DNA of 12,487 bases from Verrucomicrobiota bacterium (GTDB lineage Bacteria > Verrucomicrobiota > Verrucomicrobiia > Opitutales > Opitutaceae), in assembly GCA_003694825.1 (NCBI GenBank), contig RFJS01000117.1:1-12487 (forward strand). Reading direction: 5' to 3'. Positions 1-7,641 of the stretch are shown piece by piece. Each line of letters starts with the position of its first letter. Position 1 is the stretch's first letter. The notes under the pieces were generated by a model that ran no database searches, was not told the origin of the DNA, and saw only the letters and a program-made list of their open reading frames with translations. The position numbers were made by a program, and so were the translations under genes.

Positions 1-56
1 CCGGGCTGATCGGGACCATGCAGCAGGGCGATGAGAGTCTCGTTGGGCAACGACAT
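1..56 (-). CDS. ACT-domain protein, N-terminal fragment (perhaps formyltetrahydrofolate deformylase)
   Basis: Only the first 18 codons lie in the window; the gene continues past position 1. Read on the minus strand from the ATG at 56, it gives a short N-terminus followed by LIALLHGPDQPG. A hydrophobic strand leading into PDQ(K/P)G is how ACT domains begin in PurU (10-formyl-THF deformylase, which releases formate for purine synthesis) and in related regulators. In E. coli PurU the matching stretch is CPDQKG. No Shine-Dalgarno sequence is visible upstream. A 191-base gap separates it from the csgG-like gene on the same strand. SerB-type or GcvR-type ACT proteins are alternatives. The family call rests on about ten residues, so it is a suggestion only. 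Confidence 0.4.
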   Translation of the reverse strand, partial: MSLPNETLIALLHGPDQP

Positions 57-247
57 TGGGCCCGCAGAAAAACCGTCACCGCTTGCGATGTCACGTGCGA
101 TATCGCGCCGGGGCCGCCGCGCCCCGCCTGACGGACGCCCGCGCCGGCGAAAGCAGGCCGGATCGCACCTCACCCGCTCCGGCGCCGCTCAGCGCGCGTC
201 CCGGGGACCGGGCAGTGTGGCGCGGGCGGCGCCTGAATGACGCGCGC

Positions 248-1240
248 CTAGAGCGACTGCGACTCCACGCGGTCCCCGCGCTCCGGCAGTTCACCGTCGA
301 CGAGCTTGCAATAGGAAACCTTTTCCCGGACTCGCGTCACCTCGAGCGTCGCGGTGGTCTCGCCCTCGAAACGGTCGAGCACCTCTCCCGTATCGGGATC
401 GCGGAGCACCTCGCCCTCATCCCGCACGAGGAAAACCGCCCCCTCGGTCACACCACGGTCGGAACCGAGATTGATCACGATTTGATCGCCCTTCACGAGG
501 ACCACGGCTCCTTCCACCGCGTAGTCCTCCATGCTCTCGGCGATAAACTTCACGGCCTGGTTGATGCAGTCCTGCGCCGCCTCGCCGAGCGGGGTCTTGG
601 CGAAGGCGCCCAGGCTGCCGCCCAAGCCATCCTTATAGCCGGAGATGCGCACCGAGGTGCGGCCGGCTTCGCCGCGCACCCGCTTGCTCGCGACGACTTC
701 ACCGGTCGTCGTATCCACAAGCTTGACCACCACGACGATGGACGCCTTCGCCGTGGACCCGCCGATCCGGAAGCCGCGGATGTTGATCCCGGCGCCTTCT
801 CCCGAGGTCGATTCCGACGCCTCCGTAATGTCACCAGTCGCCAGATACCGCGCGCTGAGCAACTCCCCCGTCTGGGCCACCTTCGCACCCTCGGCCGCGC
901 GCCCGCTGGCCTGCAGATCCTGCTCCGCCATCACCGAACCGAGATCCCCGCGCTCCACGATCACGAAACGTCCCGTCTCATAAAGGGCCGACTCGAGCAT
1001 GGCCCCGAGGTTTGTCCCCAGCTCCCACTACGATTGAAAACCGGCCCGATTGGCGAAATCCGTCACGCCGATTGTGTGCTTGATGCCCTTATACTCCGGC
1101 ATCCGGTCGTCGCCGGCATCGTCCGCGGTGTCGGTCTTCGTGGTCTTTTTCAACATCTTGTCAAAGATGGCATAGCTGTCGTGGCAAACAGCGCCGAAGA
1201 GCGCGACCGACAGAGCCAAACCCGGGATAACTCGTCTCAT
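248..1240 (-). pseudogene. CsgG-family outer-membrane/secretion protein, interrupted by an in-frame TAG
   Basis: The frame encodes a CsgG-type protein of 330 codons, but codon 71 (1030-1028) is TAG. Before it come a signal peptide starting MRRVIPGL (hydrophobic core about residues 8-18, probable cleavage after SYA at residue 24) and the first strand of the CsgG fold (HTIGVTDFANRAG). Directly after it the family sequence continues as WELGTNLGAMLESALYETGRF and stays open to the natural TAG at 250-248. CsgG proteins form or assist outer-membrane pores, such as the curli secretion channel and HfaB. The last 100 or so residues (VLVKGDQIVINLGSDRGVTEG) resemble the C-terminal domain of FlgT-like proteins. 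Cys19 does not sit in a proper lipobox, unlike lipoprotein CsgG. The chosen ATG at 1240 gives the best signal peptide; ATGs at 1246 and 1252 are also possible. No other lesion is seen, so a recent mutation, a base error or readthrough could each explain the stop. Restart at the ATG at 1000 would give a 250-residue protein without a signal peptide. Confidence 0.8.
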
Positions 1241-1611
1241 CGTCATATACATTTCAATACATACTGAAGCAATCGAGGCAGAAACAAACACGGACAACCG
1301 CCACGGCCGGCGCCCCTCTCTCCGTTTTCTCCGTCTTGCGCCCGGCACCGGAACCTGTCACGGCGCCCCTCGCGCAAACCAGCGAAATCCGGCAAAAGAA
1401 AAGACCACATCCGATTCGCAGCAGAAACCCGACTTATTACGCCGATCAGACAGCCAGCGCCCCGCCGGGAGGTCAAACCTCGATTCCGCTTCGCCGTGGC
1501 CAGGCCCGGCGCCCTCGACATCCCGGGCGGCATCAACCGCCCCCGTCCGCAGCCGCCGGCCGGGAAAATGAATCGACCGCGTCCGCGCGGCCCGCTTCGC
1601 TGTCCGTCACC
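1241..1611. other. Divergent intergenic region between the csgG-like gene and holA
   Basis: This 371-base stretch must hold the promoters of the two divergent transcription units. I find no convincing gene in it. The only open frames are extensions of the flanking genes upstream of their likely starts. The best promoter-like pair is on the minus strand for the csgG-like gene: TTGCTT, 17 bases, then TATATG, ending just before the ATG at 1240. It matches the sigma-70 consensus at only 7 of 12 positions and would give a nearly leaderless mRNA. The block around 1390-1450 is the least GC-rich part, with an AT-rich patch CTTATTAC, but I could not pair it with a good -35 element. No strong hairpin or terminator was noticed. 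Confidence 0.5.
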
Positions 1612-2733
1612 ATGCCCTCCGGGAAGCAGTTCACCTTCATCTACGGTCCCGACGACTACCTCGTCGATCGGCTGGCCCGCGAACGCTTCGCGAAGGCCTC
1701 GGAAGGTCTCGACGACTTCTCCTGCGACACGATCAACGGCTCGGCCGCCAACGTCGGCGAGGTCGAGGCCATCGTGAAGCAATTCCGCGACGCCGTTCAG
1801 ACCATGGGACTGTTCGGCGGCCGCCGCGCCGTCTGGCTCAAGGATGTCAACTTCCTGGCCGACACCGTCACCGGCCGCGCCGAGAGCACCTTGAAACTCG
1901 TCGAGGATCTCCGGGAGATCCTCGAAGCCATCAACCCCGCCGAAGTCTCCGTCATCCTCTCTGCCTCCCCGGTCGATCGGCGCCGCAGCTTCCCCAAATG
2001 GTGCGAGAAACACGCCGAAACCATTCGCATCGGCGACGGCGGCCGAGGCGCCCCGGGCATCGACTGGAAGGCTCTCGCCGACGAAGAATGCCGCCGCTGG
2101 GACGTCCAGCTCGCTCCCGACGCCCTCGAGCTGCTCGTCGCCAAGACCAACGGCAACGCGCGGCTCTTCATTGGCGAAATCCAGAAACTCGCCACCTACC
2201 TCGACGAGCCCGGCGGCACCATCACCGAGGCCCTCGTCGACCAGCTTGTCCCCGTCTTCGGCGAAGGCGATTTCTTCGAAGCGACCGAAGCTTTCTTCGC
2301 CGGCGACCTCGGCTGGACCCTCGACGCGCTCCACCGCCATTTCTTCGCCGGGCACGACGCCCGTCCGGTGCTCGCCTCCCTGCAGAATCGCAATCGGCTC
2401 CTCATTCAGCTGCGGGCCCTGCTCACCGACAAACAGATCCGGCTCGGTCCCCGCGGCGTCGACAAGGCCTCCTTCGAGCGCGCGAGCCTCGCCTGCCGGG
2501 ATCTCTTCGGCTCGGCCTTCACCGAGAAAAGCGGGTTCAACGTCTTCACGCAAAACCCCTGGTACCTCGGCAAGGTCGCGGGGGACCCGGAAAAGCTTCC
2601 GCCGCTCAAGCGCCTCATCGACAACCAGCTCGAATTCGTCCGCACATTCGAGAAACTCCTCGGCACCAGCGACAAAACCGAGCAGGAGGAGACCCTCCGC
2701 GCCATGGCCGTGCGTTGCCTCGCCGGCACCTGA
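1612..2733 (+). CDS. holA: DNA polymerase III subunit delta
   Basis: A 373-residue protein matching the delta subunit of the DNA polymerase III clamp loader, which opens the beta clamp so that it can be loaded on primed DNA. The N-terminus FTFIYGPDDYLVDRL (about residues 6-20) is the typical first strand and helix of HolA. The middle LFGGRRAVWLKDV and the stretch around AEVSVILSASPVDRR are also characteristic of the AAA+-like region. The C-terminal collar follows (FFEATEAFFAGDLGWTLDAL, then helices through VLASLQNRNRLLIQLRALL). The frame is open further upstream to 1336, but those codons encode low-complexity Pro/Arg/Ala sequence unlike the family. The ATG at 1612 gives the expected length (usually about 330-370) and N-terminus. 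There is no clear Shine-Dalgarno sequence. The omega-amidase-like gene follows 38 bases downstream and may be co-transcribed. Confidence 0.9.
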   Translation: MPSGKQFTFIYGPDDYLVDRLARERFAKASEGLDDFSCDTINGSAANVGEVEAIVKQFRDAVQTMGLFGGRRAVWLKDVNFLADTVTGRAESTLKLVEDLREILEAINPAEVSVILSASPVDRRRSFPKWCEKHAETIRIGDGGRGAPGIDWKALADEECRRWDVQLAPDALELLVAKTNGNARLFIGEIQKLATYLDEPGGTITEALVDQLVPVFGEGDFFEATEAFFAGDLGWTLDALHRHFFAGHDARPVLASLQNRNRLLIQLRALLTDKQIRLGPRGVDKASFERASLACRDLFGSAFTEKSGFNVFTQNPWYLGKVAGDPEKLPPLKRLIDNQLEFVRTFEKLLGTSDKTEQEETLRAMAVRCLAGT

Positions 2734-2771
2734 CCGCCCGGCCCCGTCCCTCCGCACAATCCTCCGACCAC

Positions 2772-3551
2772 ATGCGCGTCCTCGCCGTCCAATACGACAT
2801 CGCCTGGGAATCCCGCGACGCCAACATCGCCGCCGTCGAGGCCATGGTCACCGCCGCCGCCCCGCCGGCGGGCTCCCTCATCATCCTGCCGGAAATGGGC
2901 TACACGGGCTTCAGCATGCAGCCGGCCCGCGTCGCCGACAGCGAAGCCCGCGAAACCGAAAACGCCCTCTGCGCCCTCGCCCGCCGCCATGCCAGCTGGG
3001 TGCTCGGCGGCCTCGTCCAGCGGGCCGAAGACGGACGCGGGCGCAACAACGCCCTGCTCGCCGGACCGGATGGCACCGCTCTCGCCACCTACACCAAGAT
3101 CCATCCCTTCAGCCACACCGGCGAACATCGTCGCTACGTCGCCGGCGAGGAAGTCGTCGTCGCCCCAGCCGGGCCCTTCCAACTGGCCCCCTTCATCTGC
3201 TACGACCTCCGCTTCCCCGAAATCTTCCGCACCGCCGTCCGCCGCGGGGCAGACCTCATGGTCGTCATCGCCAACTGGCCCGAGGCTCGCTTCGCCCACT
3301 GGGAAGTCCTGCTGCGGGCCCGTGCCATCGAAAACCAGGCCTGGGTCATCGGCGTCAACCGCTGCGGCGCCGATCCCCGCTTCACCTACCCCGGCGTGAG
3401 CCTCATCATCGCGCCCGACGGCGCAACCGTCGCCCGCGCCGGCGACGGCGCCGAAGTCCTCGCCGCGGACATCGCCATCGAACCGCTCCGCCAATGGCGC
3501 GAGGCCTTCCCGGTCCTGCGCGATCTGCGCGAACGCTGGACGCGCGGCTGA
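2772..3551 (+). CDS. Carbon-nitrogen hydrolase, omega-amidase-like (nitrilase superfamily)
   Basis: A 259-residue cytoplasmic enzyme of the nitrilase superfamily. The catalytic triad is in place: Glu41 in ILPEMGYTGF, Lys109 in YTKIHPFS, and nucleophile Cys143 in FICYDLRFPE. The motifs NWPEARFAHWEVLLRARAIE and NQAWVIGVNRCG are typical of the omega-amidase branch (YafV/NIT2-like). Those enzymes hydrolyse alpha-ketoglutaramate or alpha-ketosuccinamate, often cleaning up after transamination or methionine salvage. The substrate is inferred from the family; no salvage gene lies nearby to support it. The ATG at 2772 is the first in frame that gives the family N-terminus (MRVLAVQYDIAW). The frame is open for about 770 bases upstream, but that part is a shadow of holA. 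It lies between holA and the FKBP gene, close enough to share a transcript. Confidence 0.9.
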   Translation: MRVLAVQYDIAWESRDANIAAVEAMVTAAAPPAGSLIILPEMGYTGFSMQPARVADSEARETENALCALARRHASWVLGGLVQRAEDGRGRNNALLAGPDGTALATYTKIHPFSHTGEHRRYVAGEEVVVAPAGPFQLAPFICYDLRFPEIFRTAVRRGADLMVVIANWPEARFAHWEVLLRARAIENQAWVIGVNRCGADPRFTYPGVSLIIAPDGATVARAGDGAEVLAADIAIEPLRQWREAFPVLRDLRERWTRG

Positions 3552-3603
3552 CCTCCCAGCGCGGCATTGCCCTCGGCCCGCCGACCCATTTTCACTTCCC
3601 AGC

Positions 3604-4080
3604 ATGAACCGAACCGCAACCCTCCTTCGCCTCAGTGCCCTGGCGGTGCTCATCCTCGCCGCCCGACCACTCGCGTGGGCCGGTCTCAAGGGCGAGTTCA
3701 CCCCGGAGGAAGAGCGCATCATCCGTGAAAAGTGGCCCGAAGCCATCGAATTGCCCTCCGGCATTCGCTACATCATCCTGCGTGAGGGTGACGGCCCCGT
3801 CCCGCGCCACCGGCAGCGCTGCCGCGTCCTCTACAAGGGCTCCTTCCTCGATGGCACGCAGTTCGACGCCAGGACCGACCCGCAGGACCCCTTCGTCTTC
3901 ACCGTCGGTGCCCGCCGGGTGATTGAAGGCTGGGACATCGCCCTCATGCAGATGCGCGTGGGCGAAAAGCGCCTTCTCATCATCCCCTACGCGCTCGCCT
4001 ATGGCCTGCGCGGTCGCCCGCCGGACATCCCGCCGCGGACGCCTCTCGTCTTCGAAGTCGAACTCCTCGGCATCGAATAG
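3604..4080 (+). CDS. Exported FKBP-type peptidyl-prolyl cis-trans isomerase
   Basis: A 158-residue protein with an N-terminal signal peptide (hydrophobic residues 7-20, probable cleavage after AWA at residue 26), so it probably acts in the periplasm or on the outer membrane. The remainder is one FKBP domain that catalyses prolyl cis-trans isomerisation during protein folding. Expected active-site positions are present: Tyr77 (VLYKG), Phe87-Asp88 (TQFD), Val106-Ile107 and Trp110 (RRVIEGWD), and Tyr133 (ALAYG). The family ending LVFEVELLGIE is intact. A short linker (residues 27-50) precedes the domain, with no FkpA-like dimerisation helices, so it is a minimal FKBP of the FklB/FkpA broad group. 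It is the last gene of the holA cluster, 52 bases after the hydrolase gene. Confidence 0.9.
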   Translation: MNRTATLLRLSALAVLILAARPLAWAGLKGEFTPEEERIIREKWPEAIELPSGIRYIILREGDGPVPRHRQRCRVLYKGSFLDGTQFDARTDPQDPFVFTVGARRVIEGWDIALMQMRVGEKRLLIIPYALAYGLRGRPPDIPPRTPLVFEVELLGIE

Positions 4081-4106
4081 CGCCGGCCATCGCACCGCCG
4101 CCCGGC

Positions 4107-4122
4107 TTCCCGTTCGCGGGAG
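4107..4122 (+). terminator. Hairpin with UUCG loop after the FKBP gene, possible weak terminator
   Basis: The bases CCCG TTCG CGGG form a perfect 4-bp stem closed by a UUCG loop. It extends by one A-U and one G-U pair to six pairs, 26 bases after the FKBP stop codon. No T-run follows directly; the nearest is TTGTTT at 4133. It would therefore be a weak intrinsic terminator or an mRNA 3'-end stabiliser. In GC-rich DNA such a stem can also occur by chance. Confidence 0.25.
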
Positions 4123-4266
4123 CACCGCGGCGTTGTTTACAGCTTCTCCGCCTTCTGCTACCCGTCCCTGCCGACCGGGACATGCGGTCGCTGCCCGCCG
4201 CCAATCCTTCGCACCACGCCAGCCATCACCGCAACATCCGCAGTCCATTCCCGTCGATCGAGGTCC

Positions 4267-6726
4267 GTGACGAGTCCGACCCGCAACGCTCTGCTCATCA
4301 GCGCCGCCTTCACCGGCGCCATCCTCCTCGCCACGCTCTTCACCGACTATCTCATCGATCACTGGATCAGCGAGCCCGCCGTCGCCCAGCGGTGGCAGAC
4401 GGTCAAAACCCTCGCGGTCGCCACCGTCGGTGGCCTCACCGCCTTCCTCGTCGCCCGTCACGTCCTTCGCGCCCGCGAGCGCATGGTCTCCGCCATCGCC
4501 GCCGATCGCACCCGCGAATCCGAACTCGGCACCGGCGTCACCGAATACGCCATCTACCTGCTCGACCCCGAGGGCCTCATCACCTCATGGAACCTCGGCG
4601 CCACCCGCATCACCGGCTGGCAGGCCGCGGAAATCCTCGGCAAACCCTTCCGCACCCTCTTTCCGCAGAGCGACGTCAGCCTCCGCGAACCCGAGCGCAT
4701 CCTCAAAACCGCCGCCGCCGAAGGGCGCTTCTCCGGTGACCGCCGCCTCGTGCGACGCGACGGCGAAACCCTCTGGGCCAACACCACCATCACCCTCCTG
4801 CGCCACCCCGACGGCTCCATCCGCGGCTATGCCTGCGTCAGCCGCGACGTCACCGCTCAGCGCAAAGCCGCCGCTGCGCTCGCCGACAGCGAACGCCTCT
4901 TCCGCGTCTTCTTCGCCCAGGCCGCCGTCGGCATCGCCCAGTTCTCGCCCTCGGGCCGGATCCTTCGCGTCAACCGGTGTTTCTGCGACATCGTCGGCCG
5001 CTCCGAAGAGATCCTCCGGCGCTCGCGCATCAGTGGCATCACGCACCGCGAAAACATCGAAAGCGACACCGAGATGATGCGCCGCTGCCTCGAGCAGGGC
5101 CTCGACCGCTACGAACGCGAGACGCGCTTCATGCGCCCCGACGGGCGCGTCGTCTGGGTCACCCTCTCGATGTCCCTCGTGCGCGACAACACCCACCGGC
5201 CGGCCTATTTCATCGCCGTCGTCGCCGACATCACCGCGCGCAAAGAAGCCGAAGCCGCTGTCGAGGAAAGCCGCAACCGTCTCGCCGGCATCGTCGAAAC
5301 CACCCGCGACGCCATCATCACCACCGACGCCAGCCTGCGCATCGTCCGCACCAACCCCGCCGCGCGCGAGATGTTCCGGCGGCGCGATGAAGAGTGGCTC
5401 GGGCACTCTCTCTTCACCCTCTTCCCGCCCGAACATCGCAAGCAGATCCAGGAATTCATGGGCTCGTCCGAACGCACCCTCCAGCTCGGCGGCATCCGTG
5501 GCATCACCGCGCTGCGCGCCGGCGGCGAGCCCTTCCCCGTGGAAGGCTCCATCCTTCGCATCGAATCCGGAGCCAGCCCCTTCTTCACCGCCATCCTGCG
5601 CGACAATACCGAACGACGCCGCTACGAAGCCGCCATCGCCGAATCCGGACACCGCCTCCAGGTCGCCGTCGAGGCCGCCCACCTCGGCTTCTGGGACCTC
5701 GATCTCGACACCCTCAAGCTCTACGTCTCCGAAGAACTCAAGCGCCTCATCGGCCTCAAAACCCGCGCCGACACCCTCGACCCCCGCACCAGCCTGCGCC
5801 TCATCCACCCCGAAGACCGCTCCCGCATCGACCAGATTCGCGAACACATCTTCGACCCTGAAAAAGGCAGTGCCGCCCTCGAACTGCGCGTGCGCCACGC
5901 CGACGGCACCTACCGCGACCTCTCCATCCATGGCGTCCTCCTCCGCGACGATGCCGGCAACCCCACCCGCATCCTCGGCACCGTCCTCGAAATGACCCCC
6001 ATCCGCGAGGCCGAGCGCAAAGTCCGCCACCTCTCCGCCCGCATCCTCAGCCTCCAGGATGCCGAACGCCGCCGCATCGCCCGCGAACTGCACGACACCA
6101 CCGCCCAGAACCTTGCCGCCCTCAACATCAACCTCGGCCGCCTCCGCCGTGCCCTCGAACGCGAGCGCTCCGGGCAAATCGCTCTGGTCGACGACAGCGT
6201 CGCCCTCGCCGACATGAGCGTGCAGCAGATCCGCACCATGTCCTACCTGCTGCACCCGCCCCTGCTCGAAGATTTCGGCCTCGAACGCGCCGCGCGCGAC
6301 TACATCAACGGCTTCGCCGAACGAAGCGGCATCCCCACCGACCTCGAGATCCGCGGCTCCGTCGGCCGCCTGCCGGACGAAGTCGAACTCGCCCTCTTCC
6401 GCGTCCTGCAGGAAAGCCTCGCCAACGTCGTCCGCCACTCCGGCTGCACCCGGGCCGAAGTCCGTCTCGGTCGCGATGACGACCTCGTCTACCTCGAAGT
6501 CTCCGACAACGGCCACGGCATCGATCCGGAAACCCTCAAGCGCCTGCGCGAACAGGCCCCGCTCGGCGTCGGCGTCTCCGGCATGACCGAACGGCTCGCC
6601 CAGATCGGCGGACGCCTCGAGATCAACTCCGACCAGAACGGCACCACCGTGCGCGCCACCGTCGCCGTCGAACCGGATGAACTCCACACCGACAGCCCCC
6701 CATCCACCACCGACGCCCTCTCCTGA
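4267..6726 (+). CDS. Membrane-anchored multi-PAS sensor histidine kinase, NarL/HisKA_3 type
   Basis: An 819-residue sensor kinase. Two transmembrane helices (about residues 8-26 and 47-64) flank a loop of only about 20 residues, so the signal is probably sensed in the cytoplasm or membrane. Four PAS/PAC modules follow (roughly 86-200, 208-325, 334-455 and 462-578). Typical endings such as YACVSRDVTAQRK, YFIAVVADITARKEAE and FFTAILRDNTERR are visible. The HisKA_3 dimerisation domain carries the phospho-accepting His609 in RIARELHDTTAQN and the family motif LLHPPLLEDFGL. The HATPase_c domain has its N box (Asn720), G1 box DNGHGID (747-753) and G2 box GVGVSG (767-772). All catalytic motifs look intact. 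There is no HAMP domain. No cofactor-binding residue could be assigned to any PAS domain, so the ligand is unknown. The start is GTG with a GAGG only three bases upstream. The response regulator 137 bases downstream is the obvious partner. Confidence 0.93.
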   Translation: MTSPTRNALLISAAFTGAILLATLFTDYLIDHWISEPAVAQRWQTVKTLAVATVGGLTAFLVARHVLRARERMVSAIAADRTRESELGTGVTEYAIYLLDPEGLITSWNLGATRITGWQAAEILGKPFRTLFPQSDVSLREPERILKTAAAEGRFSGDRRLVRRDGETLWANTTITLLRHPDGSIRGYACVSRDVTAQRKAAAALADSERLFRVFFAQAAVGIAQFSPSGRILRVNRCFCDIVGRSEEILRRSRISGITHRENIESDTEMMRRCLEQGLDRYERETRFMRPDGRVVWVTLSMSLVRDNTHRPAYFIAVVADITARKEAEAAVEESRNRLAGIVETTRDAIITTDASLRIVRTNPAAREMFRRRDEEWLGHSLFTLFPPEHRKQIQEFMGSSERTLQLGGIRGITALRAGGEPFPVEGSILRIESGASPFFTAILRDNTERRRYEAAIAESGHRLQVAVEAAHLGFWDLDLDTLKLYVSEELKRLIGLKTRADTLDPRTSLRLIHPEDRSRIDQIREHIFDPEKGSAALELRVRHADGTYRDLSIHGVLLRDDAGNPTRILGTVLEMTPIREAERKVRHLSARILSLQDAERRRIARELHDTTAQNLAALNINLGRLRRALERERSGQIALVDDSVALADMSVQQIRTMSYLLHPPLLEDFGLERAARDYINGFAERSGIPTDLEIRGSVGRLPDEVELALFRVLQESLANVVRHSGCTRAEVRLGRDDDLVYLEVSDNGHGIDPETLKRLREQAPLGVGVSGMTERLAQIGGRLEINSDQNGTTVRATVAVEPDELHTDSPPSTTDALS

Positions 6727-6863
6727 GCTTCGGCCCACCGCCGCACCTCTCCCGCCGTCGCCCGCCACTGCGCCGCCCGCACCCGTCCAGCTTTCCCCCC
6801 CGCCACAAGTCGGAGCTTGCCCCTCGCCGCCGGGCCGCGTGCAGTGGACACTTCGCCCTGCTC

Positions 6864-7520
6864 ATGAAAAAAACCCGCATCCTCATCGTCGATGACCACG
6901 AACTCGTCCTCCGTGGGCTGAAGTCGACCATCGAGGAGCATCCCGACTGGGAAGTCTGCGGCGAAGCGGGCACGGGCCGCGAGGCACTCGAAGTCGCCCG
7001 GGAGACCCGGCCCGACATCATCGTCCTCGACTTCGCCATGCCCGACCTCAACGGCCTCGAGGCCGCGCGCAAAATTCGTGCCGAACTCCCGGATACAGAG
7101 ATCCTCATGCTCACCATGCATGAGACCGAAAGCCTCGTGCGCGAAGCACTCGCCGCCGGCGTGCGCAGCTTCATCCTCAAATCCGACGCCGGCCGCCTGC
7201 TCGCCGACGCCATCGAATCACTGATCCAGGGCCGGCCCTTTTTCACCGGCCGCGTCTCCCAGCTCATCCTCCACGGCTACCTCAACCCCACCGACCCGGC
7301 GGAGTCACTCAACAGCTCCCCCACCCGGCTCAGCCCCCGCGAGCGCGAAGTCGTCCAGCTCATCGCTGAAGGCAAGAGCACCAAGGAGGTGGCGACGCGT
7401 CTGGGCATCAGCCCGAAAACCGCCGAGACCCACCGCACCAACATCATGCGCAAGCTCAACCTCCACTCCGTCACCGAGCTCGTGCGCTTCGCCATCCGCA
7501 ACAAGATCGTCGAGCCCTGA
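6864..7520 (+). CDS. Response regulator, NarL/FixJ family, with LuxR-type HTH
   Basis: A 218-residue two-component transcription factor. The receiver domain (about 1-120) has the acidic pair Asp10-Asp11, the phospho-acceptor Asp56 in IVLDFAMPD, the switch Thr84 and Lys106. After a linker comes a LuxR-type helix-turn-helix (156-218), opening LSPREREVVQLIAEGKS and containing the recognition-helix stretch GISPKTAETHRTNI. It lies directly downstream of a HisKA_3 kinase, the class that normally phosphorylates NarL-type regulators, so the two very probably form a pair. The ATG at 6864 yields the usual MKKTRILIVDDHE start. The 137-base gap before it is C-rich and shows no clear promoter or Shine-Dalgarno sequence. 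Target genes cannot be read from the sequence. Confidence 0.93.
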   Translation: MKKTRILIVDDHELVLRGLKSTIEEHPDWEVCGEAGTGREALEVARETRPDIIVLDFAMPDLNGLEAARKIRAELPDTEILMLTMHETESLVREALAAGVRSFILKSDAGRLLADAIESLIQGRPFFTGRVSQLILHGYLNPTDPAESLNSSPTRLSPREREVVQLIAEGKSTKEVATRLGISPKTAETHRTNIMRKLNLHSVTELVRFAIRNKIVEP

Positions 7521-7619
7521 GCCTCGCCTCCCTTCCATTGCCCGTCGGCGGCATCAGGGAAAACCCTTAAGGTCTCCCGCCGCATAATTTACGCGCTTCG
7601 CCGGATAGAAAAACCGACT

Positions 7620-7639
7620 CTGTTACGCTATCGTAACAG
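7620..7639. promoter_or_regulatory. Perfect inverted repeat directly before the orphan receiver gene
   Basis: The arms CTGTTACG and CGTAACAG are exact reverse complements (8 bp each) around a CTAT spacer. The repeat ends two bases before the ATG at 7642. It is AT-richer than its surroundings, which makes chance less likely in this GC-rich DNA. It could be an operator for a dimeric regulator, or an mRNA hairpin covering the start codon. A weak promoter-like pair (TAGAAA at 7606, 17 bases, TATCGT at 7629) would place its -10 element inside the repeat. The repeat itself is certain; its role is inferred. Confidence 0.5.
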
Positions 7640-7641
7640 CG

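Noticed and set aside
56..1267. 403-residue plus-strand open frame antisense to the csgG-like gene
   Set aside because: It is an Arg/His/Leu-rich translation with no recognisable domain, and it covers a minus-strand frame with clear CsgG homology. Long antisense frames are expected at this GC content.
1243..2757. 504-residue minus-strand open frame opposite holA
   Set aside because: Its Gly/Glu/Ala/Asp-rich composition is the mirror of C-ending codons in holA, with no family motif.
4133..4164. TTGTTT/TTTACA with TGCTAC/TACCCG as a promoter for the histidine kinase
   Set aside because: No combination has both elements near consensus at 16-18 base spacing.
4585..6768. 727-residue minus-strand open frame opposite the histidine kinase
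   Set aside because: It has the same mirror composition (Asp/Gly/Ala/Val/Glu), while the plus strand holds complete kinase motifs across the same bases.
7546..7582. CGGCGG/CCGCCG stem enclosing an AGGG-AAAA-CCCT hairpin after the NarL-type regulator
   Set aside because: The stems are short with a 25-base loop and no T-run, so it is too weak to call a terminator.
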